In this document: in pieces, positions 51,101 through 63,100 of the stretch
How the letters are laid out: every line of letters starts with the position of its first letter
Numbering within the stretch: position 1 is the first letter of the stretch
Assembly: GCA_013397795.1 (NCBI GenBank)
Contig: VZTJ01004398.1
Span: forward strand, 5,111 to 69,110
Direction: 5' to 3'
DNA length: 64,000 bases
DNA from: Orthonyx spaldingii
Taxonomy: Eukaryota; Chordata; Aves; Passeriformes; Orthonychidae
The notes under the pieces: generated by a model
Databases searched by the model: none
Told to the model about the DNA's origin: nothing
The model's input: only the letters and a program-made list of their open reading frames with translations
Position numbers and translations under genes: made by a program

Positions 51101-54100
51101 AACAAGTTATATAAAGCTGCACGTGAACACCTCACAGTATTCCTCAGCCAGGATGGTGATTGGTTAAGGGAATGCGTGGACAACAACACAGGTGGTGGCA
51201 GGCAGCCAAGTGTGTTTGTTTTCGTTCACAAGAATGTCAGTAATTATAATTTTAGCCAGTACATTTTTAGCACAGTATAAAAGCCTCAGCATCACAGCAC
51301 AGTATAAAAAGCCGTACATTTGGGAATAAAGGTTGATTCTCTTTGGAACAAGAACCATGAGGGTCTGTGCCTGTCATTCACAGGAGCATTGCAGAAACAG
51401 CTGTGGCAGTCTGTAAAGATCTCATTGTACCTCAGGCATTTTTAACCAGTGAGAGCTGGGAGGAAATATGGTGGAAGTATTTCATACCTACTACAGCATA
51501 AAGCGGTGGATGAAGAAACCAATTCCTTCCATTGCTGGGGAATTCTACCAGACTACAACAAGGTACTGACCTGATGCGTTCTCCCAGAGGAACCATACTT
51601 TTCATCCAGGAGATAACTGAAAAGCACCACCCTTCTGCAGTGGCAGATAATGACCAGTTTACAGTGACAAGATATGCTCGTACTTTACAAGTATCACTTG
51701 CCTGAAAAATGCCTTATATGCATTACCCTGCAGGTCTGGGACAGGTGATGACGAAATACACACAATACAGTGTCAAATTGTAATGTCAGAAGAAAACCAA
51801 ACATAATGCCAGAAAATGCAGCTTATTGTAAAGCTACAGAAATCATGGTGAAAAAGAAAATTTACTCCTTTTTTTTTGTGTTTTTGGGAATCCAGTTGGG
51901 TTTTCTTGAAAAAAAGTAACAGATCTTCAGGATACAAGGTTGTGTCCCTGACAAGAAGGATACTCTGAGCTGAGGACATGAGCATGTCAATGACTGCATG
52001 AGATTTTAAAACAGATTATACCATGAATTTGTATTATTCATAAAGGCACTTTTCAGACATTGCTGACTTTGAAAATATATTGCAATTAAATATACTTCTG
52101 TGGAAAAGAACAGGAGTGTTGTTATTATTATGTTGTGTTCTACAAAAAAAGGACAGAATCCCTAACGAATGGTATGCAGAGACTAGACATGCAAACACAG
52201 AAGAAAAGAGATAATTATAACAAGATTTTGCAGGGTTTTCCATTCCTCTGCTGATCTTTGCTAAAACTATCAAATAGTTACAAATTGAAAAAAATAAAAC
52301 AAAAAAAAAGCTGATGGAACACCTGTTGTTGTATTAGATAACAGAAGATTTACACACCTAATTTTGTACTGAATAAGTGCTTTGAAACAAGCATTAATTT
52401 TTCAAGTGTATTGACCAATTTTAATTTGATTTTAGAAGACCAAATGTTTTATTGTATAATTTATTTGGATAATATGATTTTGTTAGAAAAAAAATTACCA
52501 GAGCTTTTTTCTAAATCAAAATAAAAGGAAGAAGTAAGGGAAAGAAACAGTTACAAAGACTAAAAAATTGGAGAAGCCTACAATGGAGACAAAAACCATG
52601 GAGAAAGCAGGAAAAAAGAGAAAGGGGTAAAATACAGAAAGAAAGATATTTTAAAAATGAAAAAAAAGAAAGAAAAAAGGAGACGAGAACCCTGATTTCT
52701 AACCATCTTTTTCTTCTGTGTGATGAAGCTTGGATGGGTGTCTTCGGCAGGTGCGCCATTTACCAAGACGCTTGAAGAAATTCTCCTCTTCATCTCGCCC
52801 ATTGTCCAGGCCTCCTCCCTGCCCCCCTCCTTCCGACAGCTTCACAGCGCTGGTAAACTTCACCTGTGCAGGGACAGAGGGGCTGGTCAGCCTGTGCCAC
52901 ACCACAGGCTCTTGGTCTCATTGGTTAGAAAAAAAACAGCTACGGAAGGGGTATAAATGTCACCACAGTAACACAGGTGAGCCTGCACAGATTTACATAC
53001 GCCGAAGCACTTCATTTTTTAAGCTTTCTGCTTAAAGGGTTGCTCTTGAGAGAGTGGCTGTGAAAGGATAAAGAAGGAAGGAGAAGTGTGATCAACAACT
53101 AAAGCTTAAGTGTATTGACAGAGCCTGCACTTCCCTCTCAGTGCACCAGAGCAGACTGAACAATATGGTGTCAGTTTAACCTAGTCTTCACCATGAAGTA
53201 CAAAAGTCCAGTCTCAAATTCACATGCCTCTGCTCTGGAGACTTCTGTGACAGTGTCCTTGGCTGCAACGTCCATATTGAAGAAGATGTTCCCTTGTACA
53301 GCTAAAACCAGCCATATCTGCCCTTTCAAGCTCTCCTGTTATCCAGCCTGACACTTTTACCTTGGAGCTCTGCCTGATGAAGGAGAGACGGTCGACAGAG
53401 CTGATATCTAGGAGATCTTCCACTCCATCAGCCAGGCCAGAGAGAGAGGAGCGCTTCAGCCAATTCCCTGTTACAGAATAAGTCACTCAGGACAAATCTA
53501 AAAATCCTTCCTAGCAGAATCTATTAGCAATTGCAGTATATTTCTCCACAGTGGTCATGCTAAGGCGTGGGAAAATGGGAGACAAGCAGAAAGTAACTTT
53601 CCATGTTACATGTATTAACTCCCATGTAAGGCCAGGTCTTGGGAACTGTAAAGGATATAGTTTCTCTCTAACAAAGGCTAATTTGGAATATTTCTCTTCT
53701 ACAGAGAGGAACAGTGCCTGTGAGATTACAGTACTAGCCTACTACTTTGGGGGAAAAGTTTCAATACTCTATTTTGACAAAGATATCCCCTGATATCTTT
53801 GGCAAATTGCTTGCATTTCCCTTTGCTTCAGCTCCACATCTGTAAAATGGAGAGAGCAGCAAATCACACTTTCTTTTGGGAGACTATATGGACAATAAGG
53901 AACTGTGTTGTAATATTTCTTAAGACAGCTATATCCGGCTGTATTTCCCTGCACATGCACTATGTTTGCAGACTAGAAAGAGACATACGTTTACCTATGG
54001 GAAGCCTGAGTTTCTTTCGAAGGGAGATTCGCCGGGAGCGCGAGCGGGAGCGCCTCTCTGTGGTGGTTCCAGAGTGAGCCGTGGTGCACTCGGATGTGTC

Positions 54101-57100
54101 CTGCTCAGATTGACTGCTGGTGTCACTCGCTGCACTTTGTGACTTAAACATTTTTCTCCAGAAGTCCTTGCGTCCCAGATTGGACCCTTGGATTTGCTCA
54201 TCGCTGTAACAGAAGGCATGCAAAGCATGAACTGCTTTTCAGTGAGGTTTGAATGTTCAGGGAAATGAGACCTCCTTTCTGCAGCCCCCTCCTAACCTCT
54301 CTGTTGAGTTTGTTTCATTTTGAATTCAAACATACTGTACTCAGTGGGACATAATCAAGCTTGACGACGCACTCAATATTGTTTAAGTCAGAAAATAACC
54401 ATCTTTTCTACCTTTAGAGGCTTGTCCACTGAACAGGTCATTCCAATTTTTAGTTTCTATATATGAAATTAAATAATTTTCTTTATGTCAAAATGAACCA
54501 TATTTATAATACCACACTGGTACTTTCTATAAGTATTTCTACCAGAAAGCCTTAGGACATCGTGAACCCCATCATTTACTACTGGGATTGGGACAGCATA
54601 TTTTACTATATTCTTGAGATCTCCCATGGCTATGGCAGGGCTCAGAGAGGAACAGCTTGCTGTGATCCTGCAGAGCTGTAAAAGGCATTGTGTTGTCCTT
54701 GCTATCTCAGCAAGAGTGAGACTTTGCAGGCTGAATTAAGGCAGAAGAATATGTGATATAGAGCTCTGAGCCCTTGTGCAAGCAATGTGTCCATGCAGTG
54801 CATCTCAAAGCTCTTTAACAAGACAGACACTTATTCAGAGGAGTTAAAATGACCTTCCCAAAGTCACTTAGGTTACTTAGGGACCAGTGGCCATTTACAG
54901 AATTATCTAAAATTCTTAAGAGTATTGTTTAATTCAATATTAAATGGCAGAGTTCTTTGGATATAAGAGATTTCAGTTGTTCAATGCCAACAGAAGGTTG
55001 ATTCCCTGTGCTGAGAAGGGAACTGCAGCAATTTTCGGAGACTAAGTGCCCAAGGCAGGTCAGGAATATACTGGCACTCACTGAAGCATTAATGACCCTT
55101 AGCAACAATTTGGAAGTCGAAAATTAATAGAATCATACCCCAGGAGTACAAACAACGCTTGGAGAACAGTTGTGGTTAAATCCCTGAGGAATTAACACTC
55201 TATTCACCGCTATGGTAGTATGTTATGCAATATTGACATACCTACTGCATTGTCGTTTGAAAATCTCTGCTGTTTCCCTATCAAAACCAGGATGTGTCCA
55301 GTTGGCAGCACTGAAAACAGGCATTACCTGGTTGTTTGCAGTAGCTGCTGTATAGACACTCAAGGGTTTGTTGTACCATCCAAACAGGTAAGTCTGTGCT
55401 GTCCTGTCCATTTGTACTAACACCAGAAGGAAGCTGCTGGCACTAACCTATTGAACAATCTAATATTTACTTACTGTTCTGGAGTTTGCATTGGGCGGCT
55501 TGAGACATAACTCCGGCATTCATCAGGGGCAGCTGAGGCCTGGCCTTTCTCAATGATGACACTTCCCACCTCAGATCTATACAGAGAAGGTAAACCATCA
55601 GCCAAAGTGAAAGGATGCCCGTCTCGTGGTCATCACATAGAACTGGACATGGAAACCTGCAAAGCAGCTTTAGAGACGTAGCCTCTCCTTAGCAATTTAC
55701 TGTCTCTCTATACATATTATTCCAAAAAAAGGTATCAGATCTTAGCAGCAAGCCAAGGTTTTCAGGACCTTTTCAACTTTCTTAATCCTTCTTCTCAACA
55801 TTTTAATATGATGAATTCCTCAAAGCACCACAGGAAATTTCTTTTTGATAAAGAAGCATGTCAGGACTAGATTTCTTCTGGGACTTGTTTTGCATACTAG
55901 GGTTTATCTGTCAGAAAAACAGGTACACTTGCCAAAAAAGAATATATATTAAAAAGTACATCCACACAGTGTTTTGGGAGCAACACTATGCTTCTTAGTT
56001 CTCTTAACCTTTCCTTATCCCAGTGTTTCCATTCCACTCTTCTCTCATGCCTCTTGTATGAGACTGCCAATGCCTTTTGCTGCAAATTTATTGCAGTCTC
56101 AGATTATTACATTTTAAAGGAGGCTGCTGCCACAGCATAAGTCTGTACATCAAGAACTGACATGCTATAAAGGTAAAACAAGCCTTTGCACTTCCTACAT
56201 TTGTGTTCTGCACAGACAGTCATACCGGCATATGCAAGTCAGTCATTTACCTTCTCCCTCCTGATACCCACCTTTTACTCCCAGAAGGTTTTGGTTCTTG
56301 GTCTGTTTCCTCTGTCTTTTTTCCTGGTATTAACTTTTCAGCACTGTCCAAGAGGGCACTGAGTGCCACTCTCCGAAATACATTTCCATGAGCCTCTTTG
56401 ATAAATTGGACCAGCTGTCGGATATCACAGTACAAGCCCTGAGTAGCAAGGCACCATGAAAAAGAGTGAATTCAGTCTGCAGTTCCTAAAGAAGCAGTGA
56501 GACTCAGTACTTTCTAAGGTACTTCACCAGGCCATTACTTCTCCCCTGGTGATCTACTCTTCAAGTATACAGTTTATGGTTTTGGCTGGAAATTCATTTA
56601 GTGCACTCAGAAGACACAGACAATGAGGAGCATTATTATGGAACATGTTCTGCAATGGGATTGCAGCCGATGGAGAGGTATCAGAGGCTAAAAGAGCTGT
56701 GAAATGATGGAGCTTCAGAGATGACCTAAAGTTTGTTTTATACCATTCATCTAGACCACAAACTTAAAAGGCATGAAATATCTAAGTTTTATGTGAGGGG
56801 ATGTAAAGTGCAAACAATTGCGTGTTTTGTTTAAAACCAGTGGGTGTTTGGGGATTTTTCTTCATTATTTCAGATCTTCACATTACAGGAAGAGAAAGGA
56901 ATGACTCACTCATTCCCCAACCTACCTCCTACACTCAAGGCTCTTTTTAGTTTTGAACATTCATACACATCTCTAATGTGCTAATCACCTCCAAATCTGA
57001 GGGCAAGTGGATGGAGGGAACAGCCCTACAGGACTTGATTTTTGATCTCTGAGCTTTCCTGAGAGACCTTGGATTATTCTGAAAATTCCCAGCAAGGAAC

Positions 57101-60100
57101 AAAGGAAAACAAAAGAAACCCAACAAGCTAATAATTGTGCTTGTATCCTGATTAAGGTGCTTTTTTTTTTTTTTTAGTAAGATATTGACCACAAGATTTA
57201 CTTTAGAGAATGACAAAACAACAACAAATCTGCATATATACTCTACATAATCTGCTCTCCATACAGGCACAATTAACAGTGTTACCCTTAGGGAGAAGTT
57301 CCACCTTACACACTAACTAAAAAGGGGTCCAGAAAGACATACAATTTATAAGAAAAATTTACACTTGGTGCTCCTAATCTAGGTCCAATAATGGGGCATG
57401 TTAGTCTGCCCCAACCACCTAATCTCTTAAAGAAACATTCCAGAGGAGGAATATCCGTAAGAGCTAGATGATTTGGACATAGGCAGACTACTGTGCTGGT
57501 TTAAGGCGTTAGTGTGTTTTTTCCTTCTCCTTCTCCCTTTGCCTCACAGAGCACTGCTGTCCCTATAGCTGGACTTCAGTGTTTTCACAGCGTTCTGATG
57601 GAATACAAGAATGCTTCTTGGTTGCTTCCATGAAAAATCCTAATTTCTGATCATAAAGGAGGTGGCCTGAGACTAGCTGCTAGAGTGCACCAATTTGGAA
57701 GAAGAGAGCTCATGTCATCCATTCTACTGACTGCTCTGGGAAGACAGCATATACACAGCAAACAGCAACACCTTCCTTTCTTCCAGGTGTTCAGTAAATT
57801 GAATGTTTGTCTAAACCTGACCCCAGATTTTGAGATACAGCTTCACCAGTGCCCAGCATACGGAGACAATCACTGCCCTGGTCCTGCTGGCCACACTATT
57901 GCTGATACAAACCAGAATGCCCTTGCTCTTCTTGTTCATTAATCTGTCCAGACTATGCTACTTATCTATTTGGAACAATACAGAAGCTGCTTGAACAGAG
58001 GAAGATATTTCCATTCAGACTGCACAACTTTTGTCCTAAGTCCCCAGGTTCCAAGCCAGGCATGTAAGAAGGACATCACATTTTACATAATTTTTCAACT
58101 GTGAGTGCATCACTTGTTGCACTCAAGGGATTTGGCTAAACAGAATGAATTCTTCACTGTAAGGTCTCACTGGTGACACTCAAGTGAAAAAGTAACTTTG
58201 TTAACATGGTATCAAGTGCTTACCAGGTTTTCTGGGCTGTGGAGCTCATGTGTAGTGGATGCACAGCGAGTGATCAATGACTTGAACATGGCACTCACAA
58301 TAATACCTTCTACACTCTGGGCCGTAGACTTGTTGTCCACTGTGGTGAAGTTATTCCCAAATCCAGCCTTATCTGTAAAATTCAAGTATAAGCAAGGCAT
58401 CTTGTTGGGAACAGTTTAAAAGAGAGGGCTTAAAGATATATGTAAAGGGATTATAATAGATGAGACAAGGACATGTCCCCACCTAATATCCTATGCTCAG
58501 TTCTCACAATCCAAACCCACAAGAATAAAGAAGCGAAGGGTAAAATAAATGGTAAGTATGAAAGCTTCCCAGAAATAGTTGTATTCTGAAAAAAGATTGA
58601 AAAGATCAGGACAATTCTAGCTTTGTTTTATCCACATCTCTCGTTTAGAGATGTGCAGAATAAGGCTTAAAATTTGGACAATAACTCTAGCTCTTCTAGT
58701 TACCATTCTGAAGGATAAGAGATGTTTGATCAAGCAGCAAAGTGACAACACTCATGAAATTAAACTCTTCTGAACTATGGGAATACTTTTCTTGCAAGGT
58801 GCACAAGGACACCAAGCTTTCAGGAGGAGTGAAAAAAAGAATTACACATTTACATGAATCACAAAAAACATCCCAGTTTCATGAGATGAGACAAAGCAAT
58901 TTCAAGAGCTGTATGGGCTGCCATGCTTCAAAGCATAAGCCAGTCAGTAATTGATCAATACTTAGGGAAACCTCTTATGGGCATCTTCTTCATGAAAACA
59001 GGCTATATAATATTCTTTGATGCTTTGTCTGAATTTCCTGGCATCAAAGACAGGCTAATAAATTAGTCAGTGTTTTAGAGGAGCTATTCCTATTCTGTAA
59101 ACAGTCTTAACTGTTTTTTCATACAGTGACCAAGCATAAATGTTTGATTGTTCTAACAGCACATATTAGAACATAATTTTCCTAACTCAAAAAACTCTCA
59201 AACCTCCCTATATACACACATGCACACACATTTGTAACTGCAGGCACGTGCATCTGTGTTCTCATTCCTGTTCTCATTCATTCAAGCCATTCTTTTTGCT
59301 TACTGCCTCACCTGAGGCACCACGGAGCGTTTTAAACCTCAATTATATCTCCATTCAGAATAAACCGTGGATTAAACAGCCATTACACTTGGTGCCTGCT
59401 CATGTCACGAAGCAGAAAACTTCCTGCCCAAGGTATCATTTAATGAAAATGTCTTCTGTGAAGAGCCATGAACAAGCAGTAGAATGAATCAAAAGGGAGG
59501 CCTTCAATTTCAGGTGCACTGGGTGCTACAAGATCTCTAGGCGAGATCACTGGGTGGTTGGTTCCAAAAAAGGTCCAACTCTCTTGACCCCCACTGGCTA
59601 AGGATGCAGTATATATAGTCTGAGAATAACAAATCACATTTTGTAGTTTTTAAAGGACAAGGGTGGGACTTCTTTCTGATGGCACAGTTTAAGAATACCC
59701 AAGTGAGAGTTTCTGATACTGGCATACTTACTGTCAGTGACTGGCTCCATGCAGAATCCCAGTAAAGCGTGCAGGAAATCCACCACGTTATTAAGAGAAT
59801 CCTTGTTCACGTAATCTCTCACAGTCTGCCGGAATTGCATCTTATCCAGTTTGTACAGTTTAGTGAGGCAGTTCTGGGCCTGCAACAGTATCCATCAAAT
59901 CATATCACATCAAAATATGTGTTCAAGTTTTGCTAGAAAGAACAGCGTCATTTTGCTCTTTCTTAGCCAGTGTTCTGCTGGCTCTGAAGAGTCCCATAAC
60001 AAGACAGGTTCTTCTCTGGAGCCAACAAGAAATTCAGCACAAAGGAGACAGTGCACTAGTATGGGCACCACTGCTTGAGGTGGTGATGAAGTCACTACCA

Positions 60101-63100
60101 GCTATGTCTCAAGGCCTCCCTTTCTCTGCCCAGCCCCAAAGTAACATCTCCCTGGATGTAAATGAAGTGGGAATGTACCACCTGTCTCAAGGCTCAGTGC
60201 CTCAGTGGAACAGGTTCTTAGCCTGAGCCATCTGATTTTCAGCCTCCAGCTCAGACCCAACCCATCAAATGCACCTATACCCAACGACCAATTTACATCA
60301 TAAAAAACACTACCTTTTTTCTTAAAAGCTACTAATGGTCAACTTCTTGTCACAAAACTATCCATCCTACCAGGACCCCATGAAGGCAGAAGTTATGAGA
60401 ATCTAAAATATCATCTCTATAGGAAACATGAACTCTCCTGCTATCTACAATATAGTGCTTAACTCTCCAGTAAACTCAGACATAATTGTCCATGCAGTCA
60501 ACACAAATGGTGCATGCAAAGCAGTGTTGCCAGACAAACACACAGAAAATGCAGCAGACTTAGAGACGTAGGAAAGTATTTTCCTCAATTCAATGGGCCT
60601 GATAAGAGCCTCAGTTCCAAGAGACACATTCATTTATACTTAATGTTATGCATAGATCTAAATGCTTTGCTGGCTCAGTTCCAACAGAAAAATCTAACTG
60701 ATATTGTGATGAATATGGTACCAGTTCAACCAGTGCTCTGTGCAGAACCTTTCTACTGTTACCACCCAATCTTGTCCAATTGTGTCCAGAACTAGCATCA
60801 CTTCTGCAGTCTCCTCAGCACCTGGGAATCTAGCTGACTAGAACACTGCAAGGATATAGAGCAGCCAATCCATCTCTGAGACATCAACCTCAGATCCCAG
60901 AACCTAAATATAGGTTTGTTGGCATGATTCAAGCTAACCAAAGCCATGGAGAAGAATCTGGTTGACACCCATCCCATGGGATTAGTAAACTCTCATTACA
61001 GTCATGAAAAATGCTCCTTCTGCAGGCACACAAGGTGAGGAGGCATGCACTGAGAAGGCCTTTGAAAGGCTCCCATTTAACAGGGAGTTGGACGGATCTC
61101 AGGGAGAAAACTCTTCTGGATTAAATCTGGTCTCTGGGCTACATTCTGGGCACTTTCCACTGCTTTAAGTTGGGCAAAACCAAAAATGTAAGGAATCAAC
61201 AGTGATGATGGAAACCCACCATATCCTTCAACAGGGTGGGAGTGAGTCCTTTACTTCCTTGCAGCACACTAGTACAAGTATTGTGCAAGTACAGTGCACT
61301 CCAGCTATCAGGAGCTGATGAAGTAGCCAAGCAGCAATCAGTCATGGAAAGGTGGACCTTAGACTTCTGGATTTACATAGGCAATCCAAGACAACTGCAC
61401 CTCTTGAAACTAGAAAACTCTTTTGGGTTACTGTCATGTGAAAGATTACTAACACCAGCTCACACAGGGAATTTGCTCCCATGTATTGTCCCAACCCACC
61501 CGCTGGGGTGGTCAGAAGCACTCTGGGCCTCAGCTGTGTTCTTAGAAAGCCGCTGGGGCTGGAAGGTAACACAAAAGCTGAAAATCTGCTACGGCTGGGC
61601 TGCAACACTCTGTGAGCTGGGGTGAAGAGCAACACATTTACTGTCAATACAGAGAAAGCTACAGAGGGGCAGGCAGTGATCTCAGCAGCTGATGTTAAAA
61701 GTACAAGGGGGGACATTTTAATGAGCTTTAATTCTCTTACATTCTCCCGGAATACCTGGTGTCTCAGGCGATCTCCAGAGAGCCCTCGGTGTCCTTCTCC
61801 ACAACCATAGGCACAACCCAAGGACTTCACAATTTTGATCAGCATTGTGAGTGCCAGCCTATGGGTGCTGACAGATGGGCCTTCATCCTGAGGGTCACAG
61901 AGGGAAACACGGTGTGTAACCCTGGCACAACCACTGGCATTTTGTTAGCATTTTACTTTTGACAAACTGCTGTCCATTTCTCATCTCAGACACTCCATTA
62001 TTGAGTTGTTATTCTTGACGTGTTTAGTCCAATTATTTTTCAAGTTTAGAGACCAACCCCCCCTCTCCCCTCCCATCACAATGGTGTGCTATAAATGTGC
62101 AGTCCCTACATGCTGCTATGCATAACATTCAGAACTTCAAAAAATTCTCCCTGAAAAACAGAGAGCTGGCTTTGTTGAGTAGAAAACCAAGCATCTTTTT
62201 AAAATGTCTTAGATATTATGCTACTATAAGTTGCAACTTCAGAGGTCAGCAATGTAGCATCTCTTGACCAATTCTCATAGCAATACTGAAAAATTGATGA
62301 TTGCTACTCATCAAATAAAAGAAAGGGTGCTCACACACTGGGTTCCATTTTTCCTTTAGAAGTTATGAATAATGAACCTTAAAAAAACCACTGTGATTGA
62401 GAGTTTCAAACACTTTGTCAAGATATTGAAAATGTCCATGCCAGGCTCACAAACTCCATTTTTGGCAGCTGCTTCTCTGTAGTATTTACAGTCCTTGAAT
62501 TTCCAATCATATTTCCTCAGTGGAACCCCAAGTGAGCAAGGACCAGAGCAAAGGAGAAGGGCAGTTATATACACATGCATACACAATATTAACAGATATT
62601 ACAGTACATTTGGAATAGTATAAAGGGAAGCAAGACAAACCTTTTCTTGGTTTTTGTCATTCTTGTCATATGGCCCTCCTCCACCACCACCATCACCTCT
62701 ACCTCCGCCACCTCCTCCTCCTCTACCACCTCCTTCTTCTTCTCCATCTCCAGCTCCACTAATTGGAGGTGGCCCAAATCCACAAGCTGAATCAGAAGCA
62801 GCCCCTTTGAGCTGGAAGGATCCTTCACTTGGTCTCTTTTGAGGGGCTTCATTTTCCTTGTTCTCACTCTTCCTCCGAACTTTCTCCACGCAGGGCACTA
62901 CACCAAGCTGCAGTAAGCACTCCACAATGTTCAGTGCCACATCACAAATCCGGGAACTGATGTCATGGTTCAGAACCAAGTAAACAGCCTTCAGGACCAC
63001 CTGAGGGATTCAAACATCATATTTAAAGTCAGAATTACTTTATCTCCTAGTAATATTTAGTGCCTGGAAATTCTAGATTCCAGAGACTCATTAGAACAGG

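Larger units (their letters stand above)
48235..52763 (-). other. intron between exons 10 and 11
   Basis: The largest intron of the window. It contains AT/CA-rich low complexity (about 50153-50319) and a doubled TATA-like block followed by AATAAA (51271-51330). The rest is unique. Confidence 0.75.

Noticed and set aside
57480..57950. GC-richer stretch beginning TGTGCTGGTTTAAGG, suspected LTR
   Set aside because: The start resembles some avian LTRs, but I found no matching end, target duplication, TATA box or polyadenylation signal.
62654..62842. Proline-rich plus-strand open frame
   Set aside because: It is the antisense of the Gly-rich coding tract of UNC80 exon 2.
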